Below, one piece after another: positions 35,585 through 47,561 of a stretch of DNA of 64,000 bases (positions are counted from its first letter, which is position 1; each line of letters opens with the position of its first letter). Below the pieces are notes generated by a model, which had not been told where the DNA came from, did not search any database, and saw only the letters and a list, made by a program, of their open reading frames with translations. The position numbers were made by a program, and so were the translations under genes. The stretch comes from Leucaena leucocephala (taxonomy: Eukaryota; Streptophyta; Magnoliopsida; Fabales; Fabaceae): contig CM073545.1 in NCBI GenBank assembly GCA_037074615.1, positions 11,860,001 through 11,924,000 on the forward strand, written 5' to 3'.

Positions 35585-36078
35585 TTAAAGAAAATAAAAG
35601 AGTCGATCAAATGTGGGTAAGGAAGATACAGCTTCGATGGCAGTGCCTAGAGGCCAAGCTGCTTCAACAAGATAATCCTTGTACTTAACTTGATTCACCA
35701 CTGTCACTTCTTGCCATGGATCTAGCCCTGCCAGCCCCCACCAAAAGCAATCATTATATTATATAATTAATTAATTAATACATTATAATATTATTGCCGA
35801 TTTAAAATAAAAAAGCAACATCATTGAAGATCCACCAACCAGACAGAATATTTAATTTAATTAATTACTTATAAAAAAAAAAACCTACCAAAGCCATCAA
35901 CCAGCAAGGTATACTGGTATACAAGATCCAAGCACACATATTGAAGATCTTTTTGGCGGAATAGGGGGAAGGTGGATTTGGCTTCCTCTAATGTTGTATT
36001 GCAAGCAAGCTGTGCTGCAATCTTATAATCCGCTATTCGAATTTTGTCGCTGGGCTTGTTTATATCAGCAATGCCAGT
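35585..36078 (-). CDS. duplicated terminal exons 8' and 9' of the apyrase gene
   Basis: Exon 8' is 36078-35889 and exon 9' is 35727-35585, identical in length (190 and 143 nt), phase and splice signals to exons 8 and 9 of the upstream gene. By eye they differ at six positions. Two change residues in exon 8' (Val to Ala in RIxDYK; Ala to Asp in RQKxLQY), and the others are silent. No stop or frameshift has accumulated. They lack a promoter and first exons, so they can be expressed only if apyrase transcription runs through exon 9 and splices from exon 7 to 8'. They are either alternative terminal exons or a young partial gene copy. Confidence 0.8.
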
Positions 36079-36331
36079 CTATGAACAAATCAATGAATTG
36101 AATTACAAATCCATGTGTAGTGATTAATATATATATATATATGTGATTACTACTCACATGTTGAATATAATAGGGTTAATATAATTTTTGTTTTTATGAA
36201 TTTTAATTTATGATTTTTGAATAATAAGATAATTTTTTTAAAAACAAAGTGATAATTAAGAGACTATTTTCATTTTATATTCTATACCCATTAAAATAAA
36301 TTTTTAAAAAATTAAAAAAAATATATATCTA

Positions 36332-37009
36332 GGGTCTGTTTGGATAGTATGAAAAAAAGGAGCTTTTGGATAGCTTTAGAAAAGGGCTTTTAGAGAAGAG
36401 TTTATGAAGAAAAAAAGTGATTTTGAATAAATGAGTGTTTGAATTGTTATTAGTAGAAGGGCTTTTATGATTAATAAATTACCAAAAAAGATATAAGATA
36501 AAAAATATTAATTAAATCAGTAGATACTGTTTATGTCACTGTTCATTGTATGTTTTCACTATTTTATAGCACTGTTTACTCTACTTTTACTATTCATCGC
36601 ACTGTACGCCCTTCTTTCCTCAGCTTACAGCACCGTCGGCTTCTTTTTTCCACCGGCGACGAGGTTGAAGACCATATGCTATCCAGTAGCTCACTTGTCG
36701 ACGGAGGTGGCACAGAAACTGCGACGGTGAGCTTCAGCGGCGACGGTGACGGCGATGGCGTGCTGGCTGGAAGAGAGAAGAGAGGGTGGAGGAAAAATAA
36801 GGGTAAAATAGTAATTTGATAGTCTATAAGCTCTTTTACTGTTGTAGAAGTTAGTCTCACTAGCTTATCTAAAACTTTGATTTTAAACCATGGTTTAGTC
36901 CAAAAATTCGTTTAAATAAATATAGCTGTTTATTTTAAAAAAAAAATTAACCTAAATTTTGCCAAAAAGATTTCTAAAATTATGGTTTTACGTGGTTCTA
37001 AACACGCAC
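36332..37009 (+). mobile_element. MITE, 678 bp, probably PIF/Harbinger-like
   Basis: The left end is GGGTCTGTTTGGATA and the right end reads, reversed, GTGCGTGTTTAGAA. CTA flanks both sides (36329-36331 and 37010-37012). The paralogous empty site CTA at 33602-33604 defines the insertion exactly. The inside carries a GC-rich patch at 36600-36780 and AAGGGTAAAATAGTAATTTG, shared with the reverse copy at 43237-43702. There is no transposase. Confidence 0.75.
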
Positions 37010-38014
37010 CTAATCTAGACAATTTAGCTCGGTTCAGAAACTCAATACAAATAAACTAAGGACCACATGTTACTTAATTATTTCGCCTTTTGTTTTTTGT
37101 TCTCTCTTTTTGGGGCCTGGCTATGTGCCAAACATGGGTGAAACATTTGCCTTAACATGATTAACTTATTTTTTTAAAAATAATGTTTTTTATTATGAGT
37201 AGCTTTCGGCTTTCTTTTTCTTGCCGTGATACATGAAAGAAAGAGATAATAATTTAAAAAACTTTTAAAGATTGCAAGAATCTTTCTAACATTTAAGTTA
37301 ATCATATTAAAAGGTATAAATAAATATTTAAAAGAATCAAAATAAATGTGTCTATTAGACACGTGAAAACTAATAAAAGAATTAAAAAAAAATTGCACAA
37401 AGCTATGGTGTGGAGCTGATTTGTTAATGATGTATATATACTATACGTCAATAGAAGTTGTTGGAGTTGGTAAGAATTTAACCTGTAAATTTATAAATTC
37501 AAATCCAGATGCTTATATGAGAATCTTTTCACGAGAATCTATAAATATCTTTTTAACAATATTTTTTAAGTATAAAAGTGCCTTAATCTTGATGAGCTTT
37601 TGTAGATATCTTCTCTAAACTTTACCAAGGAGTAAATGACGCATGCTACACATACTCTTGATTGATAAATGAGGAATAAAATGTTTTGTTGCCTTAGTCA
37701 TTTGAAAGCTATATATCTAATAATATGATCTAATAAATAATATTAAAAAATATTAGTCATTTGATTTCCCAATAATATATGGGACCAAATAAAAAAGAGG
37801 AGTCAATCTTTTGAAAGCAAACACCCTTCTTAAATGTCAAACTTACAACTCAAGAAATGTTTCCATGCCTATATATTTCTTCAACAAATGAAAGCCATTC
37901 CTTTGACCGCTCTTATTTATGAGAAATTAATTCTTTCCGTCATTCTGCTCCTGTTGATATTAGTTCTTATAATTCTACCTCATGCTAATATGGAAACATC
38001 TCATCAACGGTGAG

Positions 38015-38548
38015 TTAAAGAAAGTAAAAGAGTCGATCAAATGTGGGTAAAGAAGATACAGCTTCAATGGCAGTGCCTAGAGGCCAAGCTGCTTCAACAA
38101 GATAATCCTTGTACTTAACTTGATTCACCACTGTCACTTCTTGCCATGGATCTAGCCCTGCCAGCCAACACCAAAACAGCAATCATTATATTATATAATT
38201 AATTAATGCATTACAATATTATTGCCGATTTAAAATAAAAAAGCAACATCATTGAAGATACCCCAACCAGACAGAGTATTTAATTTTATTAATTAATTAT
38301 AAAGAAAAACCTACCAAAGCCATCAACCAGCAAGGTATACTGGTATACAAGATCCAAGCACACATATTGAAGAGCTTTTTGGCGGAATAGTGGGAAGGTG
38401 GATTTGGCTTCCTCTAATGTTGTATTGCAAGCAAGCTGTGCTGCAATCTTATAATCCACTATTCGAATTTTGTCGCTGGGCTTGTTTATATCAGCAATGC
38501 CAGTCTATAAATAAATCAATGAATTGTATTACAAATCCATGAGTAGTG

Positions 38549-38589
<41 letters not shown>

Positions 38590-40960
38590 TACTATTCACA
38601 GGTTGAATATAATAGGATTAATATAATTTTTGGTCTATTAAGTTTGTATAAATTTTATTTTTAGTCCCTCAAATTTAAAAAACTATGAGTTTTGGTTCTT
38701 CTAAGGACAAAATTAGCCTAACTTGTTATTCAATTAAAGGTACTAATGTTTTAGACAAAAATAAAATTGAGAGACTAAAACTTAAACGAAGGTGAATTTG
38801 AGAGAATAAAAATTATATTAACCCAATATCATATAAAGAATAATCATTCTCCAAATCCCTATAGTTTTATCTTATTTTTAATTAGGTTTTGTAGTTTTTT
38901 TCTTTTTATCATATCATTATAATTTCATCAATTTTTAATCAAGTCTCTATAGTTTTTCAGGTCCTTATAGATTTATCTTTTTCTAATCAAGTCCTGGTAA
39001 TTTTGTTTTTTTTTTATTTACCAATCACATAAAACTATAGGGATATGATAAAAAGAAAATTATTATAGAGACCATATTAAAAATTATTAAAATTATAAGG
39101 AGTTGTATATTAATTATCCCTAGATTAATACTTCTCTAGTAATTAATATAAGAATTAATTGATGTTGTTAAGTAGATTAAAGAAATTAAATAAATTAATT
39201 AATTATAACTAAATTTAATTTTAAAAATGAATTCATATTATATATTCTTTAATTTATATAAATTAATTAATTAATTTTTATATTAATTATAATTAACTGA
39301 TTTATTATTATTTTTAATTTATTAAAAAATATGAATTAACTCTTTTATATATATATATATATACACGTATGTTTGTAAGTATACCTCAGTAGCTACGTAA
39401 TAGAAAGAAGTGGCAAGGTAGAGATTTTTCTGGCCAGGTCCTCCTCCACCGTTCCAGATGCCGCCGAATGTACAGTTCTTATGGGTACACGTGGCCTTCA
39501 CATTGAGAGCCTTCAGAACTGTGTCTCTACATTCATTGAAGCTTGATCCACCAGGCATTGCTGACGCCTTGTATTCCACATCCCGGTATACATAAGACCC
39601 TTCGCAATTTCATATAATATTCAGAATGACTCATATCAAATTAGTTTAATATATTTTAATATCAAATTAGTTTAAAATATATTTAATTTATTTTAAATTT
39701 AATATAATATCAAAGAGCCATTTGCAGTAGGAAAAAGAAAATAAAATTGGTAAACGGGAGACTTTTGAGATAAAAAAAGAAATACAAATATAAAAAAAAG
39801 TAGAAAAAAACAGTAAAAATATTAAGAAAAGTCACACTTCTACTAATTGGATAAAAAATTAAAGGTATATAATATTCACGTAAATCTTGTTAAATTGGCT
39901 TATACTATTTTGACATAAAATAAACCTAATACACCTCATTCTTTAAAAATTCATTATTTCATAACATAAAAACAACAGAATTTGGAGACTTCTTTATTCC
40001 ACATGGCACAGATCTCTCTCTCTCTCTCTATAATTATAATTAAGGGCAAGTTTGGTCGGCATAATTACCATTAAAGCCAGCTAAAATACAAGGGTTGCCA
40101 GAATCACGGGTCACCTTCAAGATCTCTGCACGAGCTGCTTCTTTACCATAGCTCAAGTAGCTGAAATCAATATTTCAGAAAGCACTTTAGGGTATCAACA
40201 TCTCGAATAATGAAAAGTACTTACATTTAATCTGAGGCAAGATCCCATATCTGTTCTATACACACACACACACATACACACACAATCACACTTAGCGTAG
40301 GAATATAATGAGGGATGAATAAGATATATTATATTTCAATAACTTTATAGCAGAGCTCACTTAAATAGAAAAATCACAAGTTCGATTCGCTTATAACTTT
40401 AAATGCTAATACATGTCTATTTAATTAAGAAAAATAAAAAAAATACTCTCGATCTATTCCTAAATATAACAGTTAGATAATAGAAAATAAAATATTTATT
40501 TTAATTTTAAATATAATCTTTTAATTTATTTTATAAGATTTTTTGTCTAAAATATTTATATTGATTGTACATATTAAGATGACTCTCAATCAAGGAATAA
40601 TTATAGTATACATAATTAAATAGGGTAGTTTAGAAAAATTAAGATAAATTTATTATAAATAACTAACTTAACTAATTTTTTAATATTCTTGTAATATTCA
40701 TAAATTAATTATTTAATTTTTATATTAAGAAATGAAAGTAGTATATGATATATACCTGTGAACATAGACGAAATACTTGGTCCCCTTAAGATACATCTGG
40801 GTTATGTAAGGGTCATCTCCTTGTTGTGCGTTGGGAGCATTAGCAGCATTTTCCTCTGAGACGGCATATGCCATTTGCACTGATCCACCTCCCAAATCAA
40901 CCACTCCCACTGTCTCCGAATATTCTTTCGCCAAGTTGCTCAATAGATAGTTTATTGCCA

Positions 40961-41007
<47 letters not shown>

Positions 41008-42722
41008 ATAGTCCACACCTTTTATTTAGTCACATCTCACATGCTCTCTTTTGACTACGGTCTTGTTTGGAATAACGTTAGTAAGTTTGAAAAATAGTTA
41101 GGATAAAAAAACAGAGAAGAAAAGCTAGTTAATTAATTGAATGAAGAAAATAAAATTTGATATGACTTTCAGCGCAACTGATTTTCCCCCCAAAAAATCA
41201 CTTTAAAATTAAAATAATTTTTTCCTAATTTTTAACTTTTTTTATTTATCTTTAGATTTAATTTAAATATTCTAAATTTTATTTTTTTTAATATTATCCA
41301 AATAAATTTATGTTAAATATAAATTATATTACACTTAATATCTTTTATCTTCATTTTAGAATTTATAAAAGTCAGTTAGAATAAAAATAATTTAATTATA
41401 TATATATATATCAATGGATAGTTGTTTTGAAGTTGAAATAGAAACAAGTCGATATGTAGAGGTTTGGTGAATCATACCCATAGATAAGAGCCTTCTTGGG
41501 TTCCATCAATAACAGCAACTGCATCATCAGACTCCAGTTTTAGAGTGCTTCTCTCCTTGAACGTATCCCTAACCTAATTAATAGAATATATGTATTTGAA
41601 TTAATCAAAGCTGTGAATGTTAATTATAATAAGAGAGATTGATGGAGCAACTAAATCAACATATAATATTATTGCTCGTTAATTACCGCTTGTAAGATTA
41701 ATTCAGAAGCATTTCCTTCCAAAAATCTCAAACCTGCGGTTGCCTGCACTTGCACGCACTCAGTTAATCCATATGATCAGAAACTTATAATATACTCTTT
41801 TTATTTTTAATATAAAAATTACTTAACTAATTTATGTACATTAAAAAGATTAGATAAATTAGTTAATTATATTAAATATGACCTAATTTCTTTAATATTA
41901 AAAAATCATGTAAATTGTTAATTATTGTTGATAAAAGAATCGATAGGGGTATCAATATAGAACTTATCTAATAGTATAATATCTTGCTAGATCTTTTTAA
42001 GTTTTAAGTTCGTTTCTTAAAAAATATATATATGCTCTCGAAACTATGATACCTGGTCTATAAATAGTATTAAAAAAGGAATTAATTGGGGTGTTTGAGG
42101 GGAAAAGGATAAACATAGGATACAATAGGATTAAGGTTTTACATTTAATTTAAAATTAAAAATAACTCATCAACTAACTTTTATATTTAAGACACGAAGA
42201 TATGTATATATATATTTATTTTGATTTGACTCGAAGATGTGAGAAATGATATGAGACATACCCCAAGTCTGAGGGGAGTCTTGTGGCGCTTCCTTTTGGG
42301 AACAACACTTTCAGCTTCGTCTAAAAGGGGAATAAGAGATTCAGCAGCTTTTTCTGGATTCTTAGCATATGCACTCAAACCCGGAGTAACCTGCACTTAA
42401 AAAAATAAAATAAAGAACCTTGCCTTGTTAATTAATCACTTGATATAATATCATAGCGAAGGAAGAATCAAATGATATAGGGGCGACCGAAGATGACCTT
42501 CTCGAGAAACTCGAGATCTTTTCCAATGGGAATGAGGTCTAGGGTCTGGTTGAAATGGAAGACATGGACACGGCTACCGGTACTGCCGGCGTCGAAGATG
42601 ACAGCGTAGGAGGTGGGCTTTCTCAGAGTTTTACGATGTTGTTGTATCTGAGAGGAGCAACAAGGGACTAAGCAGCATATTACAAGCAACACAATAATCA
42701 ACACTTGCGACTCCATACCCAT
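38015..42722 (-). CDS. APY: apyrase (nucleoside triphosphate-diphosphohydrolase, GDA1/CD39 family)
   Basis: Nine exons: 42722-42498, 42390-42262, 41743-41687, 41573-41478, 40961-40756, 40160-40069, 39599-39385, 38504-38315 and 38157-38015, all GT-AG with consistent phase, giving about 450 residues (Arabidopsis APY1 is 471). Residues about 7-22 are a membrane anchor (VLIIVLLVICCLVPCC). Apyrase conserved regions are all present: VIFDAGSTGSRVHVF (41-55), ATAGLR (119-124), VIDGTQEGSYLW (158-169, with the catalytic Glu), VGVVDLGGGSVQMAY (187-201) and, near the C terminus, YLVEAAWPLGTAIEAV. The enzyme removes terminal phosphates from NTPs and NDPs in the Golgi or outside the cell. An (AT)n run touches the exon 5 acceptor. 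Exons 8 and 9 exist again downstream. The start could also be the second Met. Confidence 0.93.
38552..38586. repeat. (AT)n microsatellite in apyrase intron 7
   Basis: About 17 AT units; the matching place in the distal duplicate (about 36126-36142) has about half as many. Confidence 0.9.
38615..38824. mobile_element. 210-bp MITE with about 20-bp inverted ends
   Basis: The left end GGATTAATATAATTTTTGG and the right end ATAAAAATTATATTAACCC are inverted repeats. Further inside, TAGTCCCTCAAATTT and the reverse of GAGAGACTAAAAC also match. It lies in apyrase intron 7. The first 20 bp or so of another copy end the distal duplication unit at about 36190. Confidence 0.6.
40446..40738. mobile_element. 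Stowaway-like MITE, copy 4, in apyrase intron 5
   Basis: TA flanks both ends. The left end CTCTCGATCTATTCCTAAAT and the right end ATATTAAGAAATGAAAG are imperfect inverted repeats. The interior has ACTAACTTAACTAATTTTTT as in the other copies. Confidence 0.5.
40963..41002. repeat. (AT)n microsatellite forming a splice acceptor
   Basis: On the minus strand the run ends TATATAG|GTGGCA, so the repeat itself supplies the acceptor context of apyrase exon 5. Confidence 0.9.
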
Positions 42723-42829
42723 ACCTCACTTCTCTCAGTTTCTCTATATCATTAACTTGGTGCGTCCAGTCCATTCTCATGGCCTCCTTTATATAGAGAG
42801 ATGAATAATTTAATATGATCAAGTAGCCC

Positions 42830-43236
42830 TAATTTTTTAATGAATTATTGTATCCTTTAAGAAAAAAAAAGAATACAAACAAATGGCATTTTTATGTATG
42901 GAATTCACTTACCATCATTATCTTTCTCTGTTTTCTTCTTATTTAATCTATGGCGTGCTATGCATATAAACGTGGGCAACGGGCCTCTAATGCTTTCAAC
43001 CTTTAAAATGTTTTTTTTTTCTCTTTGATCATTAAACTATATATAAAATGAGTGACATTTTGATATCTTACTGATAAAAATTATAAAAACTTTAAAATTG
43101 TATTATTTTTTACCAATAAGATATCAAAATATTACTTATTTTATGTAGAATCTAATTATCAATAATTAAAAAGAAAGAAAATATTTTAGAGGTTAGGGCA
43201 TTTGAAGAGTCCCACAATTATTCTAATTCCAAATAT
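42830..43236. other. apyrase upstream region
   Basis: AT-rich DNA upstream of the apyrase start. I see no second gene; TTATATAGAG at 42790-42799 on the minus-strand side could hold the TATA element (CTCTATATAAAG). Confidence 0.4.
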
Positions 43237-43702
43237 TGTGTATTTGAAAAGAGTTTAAACCAAGGTTTTAAAAAGACTTTTGACCTAAACTTTAATTTGG
43301 GAAAATTTTAAAACAAACAGTCATATTTGTCCAAAAAGGGCTTTTGGACTAAACTATAGTTTAAAACTAAGGTTTTGGATAAACTACTGAAACTAGCTTC
43401 TAGAACAGTAAAAGAGCTTATAGACTACCTAATTACTATTTTACCCTTATTTTTTCTTATATCCTCTCTCTTCTCTCCTCTCTCTTCTCCATCATCTCTC
43501 ATCTCTCCTATTTTTAATAAAATCATACTCTTTCTTATAATTTTTGAATTATAAAAGTCTTTCTAGTAATAACTATTCAAATACTCATTTATTTAAAACC
43601 ATTTTTTTTTCATAAACCCTTATCCAAAAGCTATTTTCTAAAAACTATCCAAAACTCCTTTTATTTCATAAGCCATTTTCCAAACTCTTATCCAAATGGG
43701 CC
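43237..43702 (-). mobile_element. MITE, reverse copy of the 36332-37009 family
   Basis: Read on the minus strand it starts GGCCCATTTGGATAAG and ends in CTTTTCAAATACACA. The interior matches the other copy block by block (AAGGGTAAAATAGTAATT, GTCTATAAGCTCTTTTACTG, TTTAGTCCAAAA). TAT flanks both sides (43234-43236 and 43703-43705). This copy is about 470 bp; the GC-rich middle part of the other copy is missing or replaced by a CT-rich run. Confidence 0.7.
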
Positions 43703-44429
43703 TATCCTTGAGCAACAATTCTAGTAAGTAAAAATCTTCAACTTCTAAGATTACTTTCAAATATTTTGGACCATGAAAGTTCACATAAACATAAAAAATA
43801 GTTCAGATGGTAAAATTTAGAAGTGTAGATAGATTGAATAAAAATGGACGGAAGAAGTAAATCATATTATAATTTTTTAAAGCTCATAATCTCGTAACAC
43901 TAATCAAATACTTGACTGAGAAGACAAAACGGAGGGAAAGAAAATGGAGAGGAGTAAAAAGATGGGAAGGTGATCTTTTCTCCTACCCTTGGAAGAATGA
44001 CTTTTAACCTCCAATGTTTTAATCCAAAAAGTCCAATAAGATAGTGAGGATATGGCTTCTCTCTTCCAAAACTTCCTAACAAAACATGGGTTTAGAATAT
44101 AACATAATCATGACAATAAATAATAAAATAGAAATAAAAAATTTAACAATGAAGCAATTATTGATGTGAAATGGTATTCACGTGATCGAATATGATAAAA
44201 TAAAATAATAAGGGTTATCTTCCTAAAGTTCGGTAAAAAAAAAAAAACATGTATAAAAAGGCATTTTCTTTAATAATTGTAACCATGTGCGTGATAATGA
44301 TTTTGTATTTTTATTTTAGTTGGGGTCCACGCGAGGTATTCAAACCAAACTAAACAACCCAAAACTCTGAAATGCCTGAGTCATTTTATGTGATAAATAT
44401 GTCAATATTATTTATGAATGTATAGCCAC

Positions 44430-45300
44430 TGCTACATAATTTTTAAATATATGACACTCAATATTTGACAATTATAGAGAACGAGCGACAAATAAGTTAA
44501 AGAGGAATTCACGTAAATTTATATTTAATGGTTATAATAAAATTGTTAAGTATATTTGCAAAATACTTGGCGATTGAAAACAATATTATTAAATACTATA
44601 TTTATATTTAAATTTAAAAAATAAAAATATTACTTGATAGTTCTATACACAAGTATCAAGTAAAATATAGCTTATATTTGACAGTAGTTGTATATACTAA
44701 TAGTTTATAGTTACTAAATCATAACCGTTAAGTAGAATATTCAAACGACCACATTCTCACGTGATTTGATTGTTTGAAGTCATCACTTCTACACTATTAA
44801 ATAAACTATCATTTTCTTTCTTTTTTTTCATCTTCCTCACTAGGTCATCGTTTTCTTCTCTTTGAGTTAACATAAGATGCCAGAGAACTCGTTCCATTCT
44901 ATCAACATTCTCTACTCTACATTCTCTACTCTATGCACGCAATATAAACAAGATCATCAACTTGCAAAAGATGCATAATCTAATATTGAAGATGAGGCCT
45001 CTTTTAGGTAGGGAAGGGTGAGGAGTACACTAGTGGTGGTAATGAAGAAGACTAATAGGTTTCTTTTTCGGTTTCTATGTTTATTTTAGAAAAAATATGT
45101 AATTGGTTGTTGGCAGAAGTGCATATCGCTTAGATTTTTTTTTAAAAAATGAGACATAATACTTGACATTTCTAGATGAATAATTGTCAAATATTAGGTA
45201 TCATTGATGGTTGTAGCTCAATAACCTTCAAATAAATATTGGATATATTTAATAATTTATTATAAAGAAATATCAAGTAAAAGCTAACATTCCAATTATA
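44430..45300 (+). mobile_element. CACTA-like subterminal repeat region (left part)
   Basis: Short motifs of the type ACTTGATGGTT and the reverse AACCATCAAGT recur, for example ACTTGATAGTT (44613), TATCAAGTAAAAT (44657), ACTTGACATTT (45164) and TATCAAGTAAAAG (45270). The same motifs lie at 48840-49070, on the other side of the 2.98-kb insertion. Such clusters are typical of the subterminal regions of CACTA elements, where TNPA-type protein binds. The terminal CACTA was not identified with certainty (CACTGCTACATAA at about 44428 is a weak candidate). Confidence 0.45.
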
Positions 45301-46319
45301 GCCTTTGAATATCTATGGTTCAATGCGTCTCTCATGACCTTTCACAGGCTGCCCATTTAAACATGGTACTTCAAAAACATCACTTATCACTACTATTTAA
45401 ACATGTCTCTCTAACATAAATATTCTTCACCATTACTTAACTAGATAGCTCCTCTTCTCTCTCAAAAAGAAGAAAAATGGTGAAACGCTAAAAAGTTTCT
45501 TCCAGTCTAGTCCTACCTCCTTCTCAGCATTCTCCTCCACCTCATGTCAACCAAAAGCTCCTTAATAGGCTCACTTGCTTCAAGCAATTCCTGAGGAAGC
45601 ATAACAACTACTGCTATTGTCATGTCCCGAAAATTTGAACCGTGACCAGCACAGAATATGAAATAATTCACATTCCTTGAACCTTTAACTTCAACTAAAA
45701 TGTTCAAATTAAAAATAATAATGTAAATTTCATTTAATCAAAACACAAGTCATTTGTAGAAGTTTCGGCAGAATCGTCTGTATAACTGACCTCCCGAGGA
45801 CCTTACAACGAACTGCGAACATTTTAAATCATTTACAGACGTTTTTCAAAACAACCAAAATCTTATCTATAAGTTAGGTGGATCATCTAAACCTTTAGCA
45901 AAATAATACATGTGTTCTCAAAAAATTTTGTTTCACTAAAAGAAGGTATGTCCACTAATACCGCTTCGGAGTGACACGGAGGCTCTTCATTGCTTAGTTA
46001 GGTGACTATGGTCGACAGCACTATCTAGATCCAAATAATCTACTCGTGAATAACGTCCCAAAAATATAATTTGAAATACGAAGATAATTGATTTCAATAC
46101 GTTTAAATGTAAATCATAAAGTTTCATAATTCAAAACAAATAGTTCGGTAAACATTTTTTTTTTCAGGCAAACCGTTTAAAACAATCATTTCAAAATAAT
46201 TACTTTTTTCTGTAGGACTTCAACATAATGAAACAGGCGTGGACACACAGTCCACGAGGGTAACTAACCAATCAGGCGCGGCTTGAGGCCACAAAACAAG
46301 CGTAGGTACGAGACGAATA

Positions 46320-46380
46320 ATAGGCGCGGGAATAAATCCCACGAATAACAGGAGCGAGAATAAATCCCACGAATAACGTC
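46320..46380 (+). repeat. 27-bp internal repeats of the 2.98-kb family
   Basis: GCGGGAATAAATCCCACGAA and GCGAGAATAAATCCCACGAA recur 27 bp apart. The reverse copy at about 17690-17790 has four related TATTCGTGRG units, so repeat number differs between copies. Confidence 0.7.
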
Positions 46381-47131
46381 TAGTGGCTCCAAGCCACTAA
46401 CTGTCGAGCTCTAGTATAACCATGATGTATCAAGGACTAACAATACTGCTGTTAATAACCAACGTTTTGTATTCTGTCCTTTAAAACCTTTCCAACATGC
46501 ATGGGGTAATTTGGCATTTAAATAATCATAACACTTTCGATACAACAATTTTTATTAAAATTGTTCATAATCATGAAACCTCCCTAGTATGAACATTTAC
46601 GATAAATCATTTAAAAGATTTTGTCAATCCATATGAATAAATATTCAATAATGTAATTTGAATAAATCATTTAAAACATGTAAAGACATAAGTTCATATG
46701 CTCGCTTTTCATAAATCATGCTGAATTTAACATTTAACTGAAATGTCAAATAATTAAATATGTTTCAAGATATCATGGTTGGGGAATGTTATTCACTCAC
46801 CTGTAATGCTCCAATATAACTTACTCTAACTCTCAGCTTCAGAACATCAACTTTCCTTTATTTCCCTAAATTTTCCCGAAAATAAAGCATTCCATCAGGA
46901 ATTGAAATAAATCCTTATAAATCCTAAATGCTATTTTGCCACAACCACAACAATTCCCTTAGCTTTAAAATATTCCTACAATTACTTCTATTAGCCTTCC
47001 AAATCCATTTACATAAGTATATATAAGCATATTAGCAGAAAAATCCCATTTCTTATCTTCTTTCTAATTCATAACAATTGCATTCCAATACCAACACAGC
47101 AGCCCACACCCGCCTACCAACAATGAAATCC

Positions 47132-47165
<34 letters not shown>
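47132..47165. repeat. (AT)n microsatellite
   Basis: An AT run inside the 2.98-kb element; a second run lies at 47527-47557. Confidence 0.9.
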
Positions 47166-47166
<1 letters not shown>

Positions 47167-47523
47167 CTTGACACCCACTATCCAAAACTATTTCCTGCAA
47201 CATACCCTCAACAGAACAGCAACAACAGAAAGCATATATACTCACACACCAAAACAGCAATAGCTCAAACATAAACCCATTCTGTCCAGTTCATTCTTCT
47301 TCTCTTCTTCCTTCTGTTTTCTCATTTCCCTTCTTCTTTCAAATCAGTAATAACACACATACATATGCACACACACATGCTTCCCAATATATATATGTAT
47401 CAAAACAGCAGCCTAAACATGGGTGTGTATATATATACACATAGCTGCACCGTATATATACATATATATCCATACAGCAAAGTCTCACTTCTTCCCTTTC
47501 TCTTCTTTCCACAGTAAAACAGA

Positions 47524-47561
<38 letters not shown>

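Larger units (their letters stand above)
33470..36190. repeat. distal unit of the apyrase 3'-end tandem duplication
   Basis: This 2.7-kb unit matches 36198-38630 closely in the same orientation. It includes the last two apyrase exons and about 2 kb of 3' flank. A roughly 1-kb stretch (about 34290-35265) has no counterpart in the other unit. It lacks the MITE present there, and CTA at 33602-33604 marks the empty site. The right edge lies about 20 bp inside the left end of the MITE that is complete at 38615. Confidence 0.85.
36198..38630. repeat. proximal unit of the apyrase 3'-end tandem duplication
   Basis: This is the counterpart of 33470-36190, with 33481 aligning to 36208. It contains exons 8 and 9 of the gene, carries a 678-bp MITE absent from the other unit, and lacks about 1 kb. 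Confidence 0.85.

Noticed and set aside
36550..36860. Overlapping frames in the GC-rich middle of the MITE
   Set aside because: They lie within a transposon, occur on both strands, and are absent from the related copy at 43237-43702.
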